Source of the DNA: Erpobdella octoculata
Taxonomy: Eukaryota > Annelida > Clitellata > Hirudinida > Erpobdellidae
Reading direction: 5' to 3'
NCBI GenBank assembly: GCA_963978895.1
Contig: OZ022238.1
Span: 20,343,647-20,407,646 of the forward strand
Length of the DNA stretch: 64,000 nucleotides
Shown here in pieces: positions 21,950-35,290 of this stretch. Each line of letters opens with the position of its first letter. Positions within the stretch are counted from its first letter, which is position 1. A program made the position numbers and the translations under genes. A model generated the notes under the pieces. That model was given only the letters and a program-made list of their open reading frames with translations, was not told the origin of the DNA and made no database searches.

Positions 21950-23119
21950 TGATGATGATCTCACTTGTAGAATTTGATATAACCACGCCCCAGCTGTCGA
22001 TCAACACCATCAACCAGGTCGGCCAACAACGATAAAAAGCAAACTGGGAAAAAAAGTGTCAAAACACCACGTGCGACAAAAGAGAATTCTCCTGATTGGC
22101 TGCAATTGACACAGCACGATTGTCACTTCTGACCACTTTTTGCGAAGAAATTCCAAATTCGATTATTTCTCTTCACATCGGAGCTATTATCTTGCTGTCT
22201 CTTATTTGATGTTTTCAACATTTTGGAGCCACCACCGTCCAAATCGACTTCAAGTCGGAAAAGGACGTTAAATCAAACAACAACAACAACAACAACGATA
22301 GAGACAGAAAAAATTCTTTGCCTGTCTCTCGTTGTGTACAGACGATTTTGCTGTCGCTCCTCTGTTGCGTACGTGACTTCGCTCACGTAGCGACCTTTGC
22401 GAAAGTTATTCGATTTCTAATCGAAATTTTGTTTAAATTAGTTTAATTAATTAATTTAAAATTAATTTAAACGTTTATATACTGCTAAAGAAGTTCTGAC
22501 TTCTACTTGTTGCATTCGGAAATTCTGTTTTCCCGAATTGTTGCAGTTGTAAGTCCTGTCTTCCAGGAGGTTCTGCCCTCTTCAGAAGGAAGTTCCGTCT
22601 TCCTTCGACATATTCGCCACTTCACCAAAACTTTTCACCTTCAACTCCAGCGTCCCAGCCACTTCCACCTTCACTTCTGCCTCTTTTCACTCCACGTTCG
22701 ACTTCTCTGACTCGTCTCTCTCTTCCTCTCAGTTTTTGAAAGGAAGAAGTTTCAGGAAGTTTTAGTCTTGAGCAAGAGTGTGGGCCGTGTCCCTTCTGTT
22801 TCCTCTTGAGTTTTTAAGAGGTTCGTTCGGAGGGCTAGTATTTTGAAACTGTCACCTGGGTTTGAAACCCTTGAGGTTATTTTGGTATATTTTTGTTTTG
22901 GAGTATTCTGCTCTAATTAAGGTAGTTTCCTTAATTTTTTTAGTTTCTACAGTACCTTCTGTACTGATTTTTGTTTTATTTAGTATTTTATTTAGAAATT
23001 CTTTACTTTTAATTTGTTTCTTCTGTACCTGTTGTACAAGAGAGTGTTTAAACAGAGGACCATCGGCTTCTCCGGTGGGTCCGTTATTTTCTATTTAAGA
23101 TTTTGTAACGGCCCTCCGG

Positions 23120-24525
23120 ATGGAGCCCATGATCACAACTAGCGTCACAACGGCTTCAAAGCCGCAAAAACGTAAAACAGAGTCGACGGGATCTCTTGAC
23201 CCAGACGATCCGTCTTACATCAGTGCCGAGTCAATGGCAAGAAAAGAAAAGAAAATGTCTAAGATCGAAGACGACACCTTTCAGCTGGGAAAATAGAGGT
23301 CGTAACTCCAGACAAAGAATCAGTTAAAATAGAAGTTGTAGAGCTGTTGATCCTGGAAGAGAGGACCAGGATCAATCCCTTCAAAATAGAAGAAGCTCTG
23401 AAGCAGATGCTCAAAGTTCCTCCAAAAGTATATTCGAGAGGGCGTCATCTTTCAGTAAGATGTGACTCTCAAGAGGATGCTGACCTCTTGAAGAAAATTG
23501 AAAGACTTGGAGGATTCAAGGTCAGGATCTCTTTTAAGTTGAGAGCTCGACCTGTCGGAAAACCGACGAATAAGATGATTGTTCTTGGAGTGCCTCTTGA
23601 GATAACCCTAAACGTCATCGCAGAAAAAGCTGGTTGTCTTGAAGCCACCAGGATCAACAGAAAAGTGGAAGGTCAGCTTCAACCAACCACAGCTGTCGTT
23701 CTCGTCTACGACGTTGGTACCGTTGTACCAGAAAAACTGTACTTGGCGTATTTGGCTTTCAAAATCAAGCCATACGTCAACGCACCTGTCCGCTGCTTTA
23801 AGTGCAACAGCTTCGGACACGTCGCAAAATACGGCAGGGGCAAAACTTCCTGCCCAAGATGCGCTGGACCACACGCCTTCAAGGATTGTAAGGCAGAACA
23901 ATCAGCCAAACCGACGTGTGCTAGTTGCAAAAGTACAGAGCACCGTACAGGCGACAGAGAATGCCCAAAGTACATCACGGCAGTCACACTGAACAAGATT
24001 GTCGCCACGAAGGGAGTGTCCTACGCGGAGGCAGTGAAGCTGGTCAAGAAAACAGAGCCATATGCACAATCATCGACTTTGGTACAGAAACGACAGCTGC
24101 CAATTCTTCCAAAAGAAACTCCTGCGGTGGTGAAGCATTTCAAAGAAGCTTCCACCCAGAATTGCAAGATGGCGACTCAGACGGAGGAGAACAATGTTAT
24201 TCAGCCTTCAAGAAAAGATGCAGCCACTGGATGTGAAGAATCAGTGCCGATTAGTTTGCTCACCCAAATTGTGGCTAACTGTACTGATGATTCGATAAAG
24301 CCAACCACGAAGGGATGGACTGAGGAAAGCTTCAAAGAGCTTCAATACAAGTTCAGAGAAGCCATCTTCAGAGTAGTCCTCAGGTCCGACCGTGGCAAGG
24401 CAAAGGCCAGCGAACTCAAGAAGCACATGAATCTCATCGCATCATCGCATCTCATTGCCTCGCAGATTGGTCTTTCGCAAACGCGACCGAGTTCATCACC
24501 ATCCCTCCAAGATGGACGACATTAG
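23120..24525 (+). pseudogene. LINE ORF1, copy 2 (broken)
   Basis: Starts like copy 1 (ATG in 'ctccggATGGAGCC') but meets a stop at 23294-23296 after about 58 codons. The open frame resumes at 23347-24525 (392 aa), indicating a short deletion or frameshift relative to copy 1. The last ligand of the first zinc knuckle is changed from Cys to Gly (VAKYGRG). The 3' end overlaps ORF2 by 14 nt, as in copy 1. Confidence 0.85.
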
Positions 24526-27500
24526 TTCCATCATTCAGTGGAACTGCAGAGGCATCAACAATAAAAGTGCCGAATTAGCAAACACCATCAAAGGCTTGAG
24601 CTCTCCTCCAGTTGCCATCCTACTTCAAGAAACATTTATCAACTCTACAAAGTATTTCAATTTTCGAAGCTACGACGTGGCTAGAGTTGACCATTCGCAA
24701 AAACATGGAAATGGAGTTGCCACTCTGATTAGAGATGGCATTCCATTCAGCATAGAAGTTCTCTCAACAGACCCTGCCGTCCTATCTACTTCTGTCGAAT
24801 TCAAAAGTGGCAAAGTAGTCGACATGATAAACGCTTACGTCAGCCCGTCAGATAACAGACAAGAGACAGGCGATACCTTAAGGAAGATTTTGGCCAGGCC
24901 AAACATTTTTTTTGCCGGTGATATCAACGCCCATTCCTGTCTCTTTGGTCACAAATCGTCAAATCCTCGAGGTCGACTCTTAGAGGACTCGATGGCACTT
25001 CATAGTTTGGTGACCCTGAATGATGGCTCGGGTACACACGGCACACCTTCAAACGAGAGAAGCCCGATAGACATCACGATTACGACGCCTCAACTCTTCA
25101 TAAAATCAACGTGGACTGTCCTTGAAGACACGATGGAGAGCGATCATCATCCGATTTTAATCACTCTTAACGACAAACTCGAGAATTATTCAAGAACTTC
25201 TCGAATCCTCAATACGACCAAAACAGACTGGCATCAATACAACGCCATGGTTGCTGAGTTGATGAATACCACAAAGAAAGATGAAAACGTCGACCAACTG
25301 TTTAATGATTTTCAGAAAACGATGAAAGAGGCAATCGTGATGTCAACACCATCAACAAAGTCTGCCAAGAAAAGAGATCTGCCACCAGTGCCCTTCTGGA
25401 ATGCCGATTGCAAAACAGCAATCAAGCTGAGAAACAAAACAAAAAACCTCTACAAGAGGTCACCGACGCCGATCAATCAAGACGAATACAAGAGGCTCCG
25501 ATCTGATGCACAACGAGTTGTTCGAAAAGCTAAAGCAAACCACTGGCAACGCTTTTGTTCAACTCTTGACAACAACACTACGCCCGATCGTCTTTGGAAA
25601 ACAGTGAAAAGCATGGCTGGACAGAGGACCAAACACCAAGAAGTCGTCTTGCGAAATCCAACAGATGGCAAAATCCTCTACTCCGAAGTCGAAAATGCAA
25701 ACCTTTTGGCTGAAACAATAGCGGCCAATTCGTCAGACAAAAATCTCCACCACAGCTTCATAAAAGAGAAAGCGGCAAGAGAGCGAAACTTCGAAAGTGA
25801 TCGGCGTCGTCCTCCTTCTACTGAGGCTCAAGAGCTCAATGAACCGATCTCAGTATCGGAACTCAACGACATTCTCAGCAAGCAGACCAGAAACACGGCA
25901 CCTGGACCAGACGGACTGACGTATGAAATGTTGAGGAAACTGGATGGCGAAAACAGAGAGCAACTCCTCGACATTATCAACGAGTCCTGGAGTCAAAGCA
26001 TGCTACCAGCTTCATGGAAAAAGTCTATCGTCATCGCCATTCCAAAGCCAAACAAGCCGAGAAACAATCCAAACTCGTACAGGCCGATCTCACTGAATTC
26101 CACTGTTTGCAAAACAGTCGAGAAGATTCTGAAAAGAAGGCTGACACACTTCATAGCCAAGAAACAGCGACTTGGACCAGAGCAGTCGGGCTTTCTCAAC
26201 GGAAGATGTACGCTCGATCAGATATTGCGACTTCAGCACGACATCGCATACAGTGTGAGAAACAGATCGGCCACGCTGGGAGTTATTCTCGACTTAGAAA
26301 AGGCTTTCGATCTCGTCTGGAGAAGTGGCGTTCTACAGAGACTCGAAAGAATGGGCATTCGAGGAAGAATGCTCGAATGGCTGGCGGATTTTTTACAAAA
26401 TCGTACGATAAAAGTGAGAATTGGAGAGACACTCTCAGACGAAAGAACAATCGATAATGGAACTCCGCAAGGCAGTGTCCTGAGTCCTTTGCTCTTCATC
26501 TTGCTCCTCGACGTCATTCCTAGACCTCTAGATGGCATAAAACTCTCGTTATACGCCGACGACTGTGCAATATGGACAACTGGTCGAAACACGTAGAAAC
26601 TCTTCAACAATCTGCAGAAATACCTCAACCAAGTTGATGAGGTGTTGACTAATTGGTGCTTCAAGATCTCGGCGGGAAAGTCTTCCTTTGTTTTCTTCTC
26701 AAAGATCTCAGATCTCCTCCAAGACGTCGAGAAACGAAACCTAGTGATTGGCAACATCGCTCTCCAGAGGTTGAGGAGCGTTCGTTTTCTCGGAGTAGTC
26801 TTTGACGAAGGATTGACGTGGAAGAACCAGTTAGCTGAAACAGCTAAAAAAGCAGAAAAAAGAGTGAACGTTTTGCGAGCAACCACTGGGCTCAGTTGGG
26901 GACTAAGAAAAGACAACCTTTTGATGCTCTACAGAGCCATAGTCAGATCGGTCCTTGACTATGGCTGCGAAGCGTTCAATCAGTCTGCTGCTTCTTCCAA
27001 AAAAGTCTTAGATCGAGTACAGAGAAGAGCACTCATGGTCGTGACTGGTGCCCTCAGAGGAACCAGTCTTGCCTCACTCCAAGTCGACTGCGGAGAGATG
27101 CCTCTTGAAATAAGACGAGAACAGCAGACAACACTCTACGCCATTCGTACCAGACGGATCAAAGATCATCCCACGAAAGAAATCTTCTTTCCGAAACCGT
27201 GGGATAAAGTCGTTTGGACGAAAAGAAACATGAGTAAAAGGAGACAAAAGCGTGTCATCACTTCTGCCCGAAGAGGATCATCGATTCGTTGAAGAAGCTT
27301 GAAAATTTCGACTTCCCCGACGACGGACCATTGTTGACGCCACCCTGGAAACTTGTTTCTCCAGCCATCGACACATCCCTGCTAGGCTGCGAGAAAAACT
27401 CTCCATCAGTACTCCCGAGAGCTCTAGAAAAAATCGCCACATATCAAGGAACACAGATGCTTCAAAAGTGAAAGAAAAGACGGCCATTGGTGTCTTCTTC

Positions 27501-28330
27501 AAAACTCTCAACGTCGAGTTGGCAAGAAGAACATCAGATAATATCTCAATTTTCACAGCCGAGATAACAGCCATTCAAACTGCTCTTGAGATCATCCTTG
27601 AAAACGCAGAAAACTTTCAAGAAAACGCTGGAACGAACAAAGTTACCATCTTCACGGATTCGCTAAGTTCGATTTCAGCGCTCCAGTTCAAGAACAAAAT
27701 TCATCTTCGGACACATGCAACAGATGTTCTCACTCTGGTAACAGAATGCAGCAAGAAGAAGATAGCCTGCAACTCTGCAACCTTGTTTGGGTTCCCAGCC
27801 ACGTTGGGATACCTGGAAATGAAAAGGCTGACAGGCTTGCAACAAGTGCAATTGCATCACCAGAAGTTCAACTGAAAACACACGTTGAATAGGCAGACAT
27901 CAAAAACTTTGTCAAAAACGAGAGCAGACAGCAGTGGCAGACAAACTGGTCAATCGGTAAAGACAGCAACATTTTTAGAAGAATCTGTCCAACAGTCAGC
28001 ATGAAATCGCCTGTTGAAGATTCTGGCTCGAGAGAGAAAGAGATCATCATCGGAAGACTCCGACTTGGCAAAACGACTCTCAATTCTGAGTTGCACAAAA
28101 TGGGCATATTGGAGTCTGGAGTCTGTGAAAGATGCTGCGATGGAGCTCAAGAGACAGTTGAACATTTTCTGATGAATTGTCCAGGAAGACTGTCTCTCCA
28201 GAGGTCGCTGAAAGAATGCTGTATAAAACAGGGAAAAAAGCAAATATTGGAAGAAATTCTTAACGACAGAGCAGCCACAACGTTGATCTTTGCGTGGATC
28301 AAAAAAAAAAGAGCGAAATCTACAACTTGA
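24512..28330 (+). pseudogene. LINE ORF2, copy 2 (broken)
   Basis: It begins with an ATG at 24512 and reads endonuclease and RT through YADD. A stop at 26594-26596 follows ('cacgtag' where copy 1 has 'cacggag'). Further damage relative to copy 1: a 1-nt deletion near 27270, a 13-nt loss near 27452 that removes the start of the RNase H active-site strand, an insertion of about 8 nt near 27775 ('aactctgcaacc'), a stop near 27889 ('gttgaatag'), and one extra A near 28312. The open pieces are 24455-26596, 26642-27292, 27289-27471, 27468-27875 and 28001-28330. Confidence 0.88.
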
Positions 28331-28700
28331 AAAAAAGTGATGATGATGATCTCACTTGTAGATTTTGATATAACCACGCCCCAGCTGTCGATCAACACCA
28401 TCAACCAGGTCGGCCAACAACGATAAAAAGCAAACTGGGAAAAAAAGTGTCAAAACACCACGTGCGACATTAACAAAAGAGAATTCTCCTGATTGGCTGC
28501 AATTGACACAGCACGATTGTCACTTCTGACCACTTTTTGCGAAGAAATTCAAAACTCAATGATTTCTCTTCACATCGGAGCTAATATGTTGCTGTCTCTC
28601 ATTTGATGTTTTCAATATTTTGGAGCCACCACCGTCCAAATCGACTTCAAGTCGGAAAAGGACGTTAAATCAAACAACAACAACAACAACGATGGAGACA

Positions 28701-30555
28701 ACCGTGACACACTCAGAAATAAATCTACTTTAATTTTTTTAACTTTAAAAAAAAAACCAATGTAATTTTAAGTTTCTGATTATTTAATAATTTTATAACG
28801 TTTAGGTTTGTGTTAAAAAACTAAATAATTTCAATGGTTCATTTATTACTATTTATTTTTAATTTTAAAACTTTATCTAACCACACCGCTGTGTCCACTA
28901 TATCGGACGTAAAATAAGATAGTCTAGTGAAGATGACGCTGCAAGCAAACATTTTTCGTACTGGTTGAAGCAACAATTAATGAAATTTTACCATCGTTAA
29001 AGCGTCACCGTACATTGGTTAGAGATAAAAACGTTGAAACGTTGCCGGTGACGCTTTGTAGCAGATGCAGTCTGCTGTAGAAATTAAAAAAAAACATTCA
29101 AAAGACGGTGGAATTTTAAAAATAGTTTAAACTCATACAATCAATGCATGAGTCATAATTCAGCATCTTCGTTATTTATACAGATAATACTATTTTAAGT
29201 TGTGAGATAATTATAATTTTGAAACAGAACTCTTTTTTATATTATATTTGTATTGAATATGTATCGAAGGTTGATATACAAAACATCCTCTTTCGCCAAA
29301 AAAGCGACAACCTCCAAATTACTAGGTCGTCAGAACCTTTAATTTGTATGCGTATGGGTTTCAATAGCAGGGGCGGCGATTCATGTTAAATATGGTGGGA
29401 AACATTTTTTCTGATTTTCCCCTTTTTCTTTCATTGGTGGTCCGGGGGTATTACTACCGATAAATTTTCTGAAATTTGTCTTGCCGTAGGTGAGTTTCAA
29501 ATCAGTTTTTAAATTAAACAAGTGAACTGTAAAAACTACGTTTTTAAAATCCTTTATATTCATTTTTAATTATTCTAAACCAATAATAATAAAATAAATA
29601 AGGAACATTTTGTCATTAAGTCTTGTCATTTCTCCTTAATCAATATTGAGATATGGTGGAAGTTTAGGCAACCTTTTCATATCTGCTAACTTAAAAGGAC
29701 CCACAGAATGTTAAACAAACAAAGAAACTATTTCACTTAACTTGCTTTCCCAGGGAACAACTTTTTCAAACTAATTAAAAAGTTACATGCCAGAAAAAAA
29801 TTAATGAAATTTGGATATGTTATAGTTGAATATTGATTGAATATAAATAACAATTAAAAAAATAATATTGCGTATTGAAAAAGTTAATAACACTATCTCT
29901 CCGCCTTCGATACCGCGCTCAAGCTCAAGATGTTCCGCACCATCTTCACGAACGCACAACAGCACGACGCATAGATTTTTTAAGCTGAGCCTTCACTTTT
30001 TTTTAGCGTGAAAATTTCAAAATTAATGTTTGGTCCTCACGAGTCTATGGACCAAATTTCAGATCGATTGGATGACGGGAAATGGTTTGTGTTCATTCAA
30101 ACAGACCGACGGACAGACAGACAGAAAGGCGAAGTTAATATAAAAGATTAAAAAAAACACGTTTCTCACAATGGGCACCACCTGCAGGTGTTTTTGTACA
30201 AATTATTGCTTTGTTCTTTTTTTTCGTTTCCTTTTATATAAATAATTTAAAAAAAAACTTTAAATCCGCCATTGTATTGTACAAATTGAGCGGGGAAATT
30301 ATGTCAAGGTGAATAATGTTTAGGGAAATATTGTCTGGGGTATATTGTCTAAGAAAATATTGTCTGGAGAGATAATTTTCAGGGAGATATCATGTACTTG
30401 ACCACCCTTACAACAGATAAATTTTTATATATTACCACTTCGCGCACTGTCAATAGACACAAATGTCTATTGACAGAGCATAACAAAATTGCTTAAAAAA
30501 CGATTATACAATGAAAATCTTTGTAGATATTAGGTTTAAATTTTTATAACAATTA
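28701..30555. other. Spacer without recognisable gene
   Basis: AT-rich with no convincing coding sequence. At about 29930-30150 lies a dispersed-repeat-like stretch with 'ggaccaaatttcagatcgat', a run of GACA units and 'ggcgaagttaatataaaag'. A similar ending (GACA run, then 'gcgaagtcaagttaaataaaag') occurs at 35410-35480. Such ends are typical of short non-LTR-derived or SINE repeats, but I cannot assign a family. Confidence 0.5.
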
Positions 30556-30953
30556 CTAGCGGGGTACACGGCGTTACCGGGGTTTTTAGAAGTTTTTCTA
30601 TCGTTTTTCTCTCTCGCTCCCGTTTCCTTCCCCGCTTGATTTTCCGCACCCGGTCGCTTTCCCGTCCAATCCTGGATGCTATCGTTCCCGGTCGCTTTCC
30701 CGTTCCTGGTCGCTCTTCCGCTCCTAGTCGCTTTTGCGTTCCCGCTTACTCTCACGTTCTCGCTCATTTTCCAGTTCCCGCTTGCTTTTCCTACCAGTTT
30801 CCGCTCGCTCTCCCGCTTCCGCTCACTTTGTGACTAATACAAATTTTTTTCAAAGAAACTTTCCTCTATTGACTTTCAATAGAGGATCAAATGAATGGTG
30901 TAGCAATGCATAAAAGACAAACACACAGATGGTCGTTTTTATATAAATATAGA
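30556..30953 (-). mobile_element. Short non-autonomous Helitron (~398 bp)
   Basis: Read on the minus strand it begins A|TCTATATTTATATAAAAA at 30953. It ends with a hairpin (CCCGG...CCGTG), then TACCCCG and CTAG|T at 30556. 5' TC, a 3' hairpin and CTRR inserted between A and T are the Helitron signature. The body is purine/pyrimidine-biased with repeated 'cgctttcccgttcccggt' units. The same 3' terminus ends the helicase-bearing fragment at 51986. No coding capacity. Confidence 0.75.
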
Positions 30954-31394
30954 TAACAAATGTTTGCAAAAATTTTACTTGCAATCTAATTACCAAATTT
31001 ACATTTCAAGCTAGTTATTTCTGTTTTCATAAAACTTCATAACAAAATTGTATTGTAAACATATTATTTCGGCCAATCATGGGCAATGGTAAACAATCAA
31101 ATGATGCCTTTGGTTAGCTAACGCTGAGGCCACGTTTAAAAGAAAAAAATAATGTTGCAGCAAGCTTTATTTTAAATTATTAAAACGTTCTATATTTTAA
31201 GTAGTTGTGCACAATTTAAAAACAAAACCTGGTCTGGAAGTGAGTTTAAAAAAATAATTTGGATATCCGCGTACATGCGTAGAAATCCGGACAATTGAAA
31301 ATCAATAAAAGCATGTAAAAATTAAATAAGAAAATTTTGCAAAACACAACTGGTCAACTCTTGAAAAAATTTCCAGAAAAGTTAAATTTTAAAT

Positions 31395-31655
<261 letters not shown>

Positions 31656-31829
31656 TATATATATTTTTTTATTCTTTATTCTTTTCCCAATTTTTAAAGT
31701 GCACTAGGCTTCCGTTCTAAAAGACAGTCACAAAGGAGAATATGAAAATAAGTAGTACATAAATAAAAAGTCACCATATAAAAGACAGGTGAATTCTATT
31801 CAAGTCTGAGTAAAAGCTTGTTTAAAAAG

Positions 31830-34700
31830 TTATGCCAGCAGGCCAGAACGGAACTCCAAAGCAGCCCTGCACTTGCTCACGTCCGGCGGAAGGGCGTTCC
31901 AGAAGGCAGGTCCCACAGAGTGGAAATACCGCCCTCCAAAAGTCGTCAGGCGTGGTCTTGGGGTAATGAGGGTGAGTTGATCAGCCGATCGAAGGAAAGT
32001 TCGTCTTGTCACTGTTGTTGTGCTAGTCAAGAGGGCATTGATGTACCTTGGTGAACCGGACATCATTTCATTGAAGACCAAACTAGCTATCTTTAGAGAA
32101 ATTCTTTGAAGTATTTTTAGCTAGCGCAAGCTGAATAGCAGGGGAGTTATATGATCCGTTCGTCGTGAAGAAAATATGAGTTTTGCTGACTCATTCATTA
32201 CTTTTTGTAAAGTGTCAAGTGTTTTTTGGCTGACGTTACTAAGTAGAGAATTGCAATAGTCCATTCTGGTGAGGACCAACTGAACTACCAGAGTTGTGAG
32301 TATTTCTTTAGAGCAAAAAGGTTTGACCTTCCTAAGAGCGAAGAGGGTTGCGTAGCACCTGGCCAACGTTTTGTTTACGTGAGTCGCCATAGACAGGGAT
32401 AGATCAAAGTAGACCCCCAGATTCCTGACAGTTACCGAAAGCTGCATGGCACCTCCAGCGAAGAACTAAGAAAGTGTGTCGGCACCAGTCTTAGTATATG
32501 GTGGGATCCGAGCCACAATGCTTCCATCTTATCACAGTTCAGCGACAGTCGATTTGATGCCGCCCAGTTTGCCAGTTGTAGAAAGCAATTTCCAATTTGT
32601 ACGAGGAGAATTGGAATATCCTTTGGTTTAGAATGTCCATAGAGTTGAATGTCGTCAGTATACTGGTGGCTAGTCAGACCATGCCCCGCCACATGTTTTT
32701 CGACGTCGGCCACATAAAGCAGAAAAAGCAACGGTCCCAGGACTTAGCCCTGCGGGACGCTGGAAGTAATACGTTCAGCAACTTCATTCAAACCACCTGG
32801 AGTTGTGATTGTCTGCTTTCTATTTGAGAGATATGATTCAATCCTTTCATGAGCGGTCTGGCAAATGCCGAAGAAAACGTCGAGCCGGGTCAGAAGAATG
32901 CCATGATCAACCGTATCAAAAGCAGCGGACATATCAAGGAGGAAGAGTAGGACAACATCCCCGTCATCAATAGCTCGACGAATGTCTGTGGCCACCTTGA
33001 GCACCGCCGTCTCGGAAGAGTGGTGACGGCGATAAGCAGACTGAGTTTCTGAGAGCAGAGAGTTCTGATCGAGATATTCGAGCAGTCGCCTCATCACCAG
33101 CCGCTCAAAAAATTTTAACAATACACTGAGATTAGAGATTGGCCCGTAGGATGATGGCAGATTATAATCTAAAGTTTTTGAGAACTGGATAGACGTTGAC
33201 ACTTTTGAAACACTCAAGAACATGACCGGTTGGAAGGGAGCGATTGAATAGGCAAGTTAAGTAAGGGACCAGTACTGGAAAGAGTTTTTTAGGAGCCATA
33301 TAGGGATCGGGTCTAATTGACATTGTTTGTTTGGGAGAAAACCAATAAGCTTTATTGTCTCATCCAAGGTGGTAGGCTCCAGCTCAGTTAAACTGACAGT
33401 AGGAGATACGAATGAATAGGTAGGTTGGGGGCAATGTCGGTCATCTGGCGAATCACATGTAGTTTTTTTAGAGGAAATTTGAAAAGACCCCCGATGGAAG
33501 TACTTCCTTAGTTTTTCTCTTCTGATTATCTTCCATCGTTCAGCAGGATTTCTTTCTTCAGATAGACGCTGCGTGTAGTAGGGCCTTTGTTTGGCCCAAA
33601 GCAGCCGGAGATAGACGTTTGAGCACTGTTTTAGCTGACTGGAATTACTTTGTTTTCTTCTTTTCCAGAAAAGATTTTGTCTCATTTTATGACATTTTTT
33701 GTCAAACCTTGGTTGCAAGTATTTTCGAGGAAGCAGAGTAACGATTTGAAGAAGCATGTCAAAAGCCTCCGTAAGAACCGAGCCATCTGGTCCACATTGA
33801 GCAAAATCCACTCATCAGGACGAAAAAGAAAGGAAGATTTTAAAAGTTGCTTTATTTGTGTTGTGTTGAGTTTTCTCCACTGACGTACTTTGCGAACAAC
33901 AGGTGCCGACTTTTGACGGGTCCAAAAGACCAGTGTCTGCTCTCAAAACAGGTTTAATGTCACAAGGCTGCTGCCTTTCAAGAACGACGTTGAGTGTTCC
34001 TCCACGGTCATGACTAGGACCGTCCACAGCAATACGTAAGCCGAGCGACGAGACAACGTCGTTGAAAACCCGAGTTTCTGAATCGAGATGTATGTTAATG
34101 TCTCCTGTTATGAAGAGTTTAGGAAAAGTAACAACAAATTTCTCGATTAGTTCAGAGAATTCAGTGAAGAAGATTGACGTCAGTGGTCCTGTTCTGTATA
34201 TGACGATTAAGTTGATGCAATTTGCTCGAACTGACACTCGACAAGCAAAGTGCTTAAACGTTGTTGGGGAGCACTCATCATTGAGAACATTCAGCTTGGC
34301 CAAAGCATTTGCAATAACCAACCGCCAAGCCACAATGATTTGTGCTCAGCTTGGACTGTTGTGATGGAGAACGTGGTCTTGGACGATCCATAACAGAGTA
34401 AGTAACCCATTATTCTTAGCTTGTTCATGGCTATGGAGCCTTTATCGTGCCATGCTTCTGTCAGCGTCAGCACATCGATACCAAACTGATCGACAACATC
34501 ACGTACTGCCTCGAATTTGCTATTTAGTGACCGAATATTAAGGCTCCCTGTGGGCCTCCAGGGAACCGGAGACATCAGAAAACCGTCTAGAATTGTGGGT
34601 CCGAGAACGTTGAGAAGAAGTTGCAACGGGCAAAGTGACAGCGGTGCCCAGATGACGACGCTGAGGTTTCCAAATATTTAGACTAAACAGTATTTTCCTT
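31830..34700 (-). pseudogene. Decayed CR1/L2-like non-LTR retrotransposon, minus strand
   Basis: Read from about 34630 down to 31830 in broken frames. The endonuclease blocks (SLNIRSLNSKFEAV, then FITGDINIHLDS and RGGTLNVVL) occupy 33900-34630. A linker with 'KQCQLDPIPIWLLK' lies at 33257-33811. RT blocks (FFERLVMRRLLEYLD, LLDMSAAFDTVDHGILL, SVPQG) lie at 32744-33223, and the active site YTDDIQ with 'NRLSLNCDKMEAL' at 32432-32731. The thumb region (VRNLGVYFD, LTRMDYCNSLL) is at 32121-32447. The tail block with RSADQLTLITPRPRL and GPAFWNALPPDV is at 31830-32081. The A-to-T change next to the catalytic aspartates and at least five frame breaks show it is dead. Confidence 0.85.
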
Positions 34701-34822
34701 GTTGCTCGCGTGATGCGATTTACAGTGGCTTGTTTCATTTCAAGCAGCTGGTGCCTTTTATAACGTATCAGCATTTTTCACAGAATGGCGGTTCTTTGTG
34801 TGGTTCAACTGGCGGAACCAAG

Positions 34823-35290
34823 CAAACACAAGCAGAAAACACACTTTCAAAAGTCAGTATTAACAGTTATAGCTGCTATTTAAAACTGAATGAAAACATT
34901 ATACAACATTTTCAACAGTAATTAAAACTTATCAACTGTAAAACTATTTCTGCGCAGAACCAAAACAAAAGCCTCCACACGCCGAGGCGCTCCTTCTCGT
35001 CTATATATATATATAAAGCTCGTGACGGTGTTTGTGTCCACACTCCTCCGAAACGGCCAAACACAAGCAGAAAACACACTTTCAAAAGTCAGTATTAACA
35101 GTTATAGCTGCTATTTAAAACTGAATGAAAACATTATACAACATTTTCAACAGTAATTAAAACTTATCAACTGTAAAACTATTTCTGCGCAGAACCAAAA
35201 CAAAAGCCTCCACACGCCGAGGCGCTCCTTCTCGTCTATATATATATAAAGCTCGTGACGGTGTTTGTGTCCACACTCCTCCGAAACGGC
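34823..35290. repeat. 235-bp tandem duplication
   Basis: The unit starting 'caaacacaagcagaaaacac' at 34823 repeats at 35058 with almost no change. It ends each time in 'ccacactcctccgaaacggc'. The last part ('ctatatatatataaagctcgtgacggtgtttgtgtcc') resembles the start of a widespread short interspersed repeat whose body seems to continue to about 35480, with GACA runs and 'gttaaataaaag'. The two copies look recent. Confidence 0.75.

Larger units (their letters stand above)
15897..22296 (+). mobile_element. Full-length non-LTR retrotransposon, copy 1 (EN-RT-RNase H type)
   Basis: The element comprises a ~790-bp 5' UTR, ORF1, ORF2 and a ~345-bp 3' UTR ending in (CAA)n. Near its start is a hairpin-forming 'tacgtgacttcgctcacgta' (about 15961). 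The target motif ACGATAGAGACAG lies at 15894-15906 and again at 22295-22307, where copy 2 begins. Both ORFs are open. The combination of a CCHC gag-like ORF1 with an endonuclease, RT and RNase H in ORF2 fits the I-group of LINEs (I, Nimb, LOA and relatives). The exact clade needs a tree. Confidence 0.85.
22297..28690 (+). mobile_element. Full-length non-LTR retrotransposon, copy 2 (inactivated)
   Basis: It follows copy 1 head to tail. The (CAA)n tail of copy 1 runs directly into ACGATAGAGACAG (22295-22307), and a variant ACGATGGAGACA (28689-28700) follows copy 2's own (CAA)n tail. It has the same 5' hairpin, 5' UTR and ORF layout as copy 1. From about 25.9 kb onward it is nearly identical to copy 1. 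The 5' UTR, ORF1 and endonuclease region differ clearly more. Several stops and indels make it non-functional. Confidence 0.85.
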
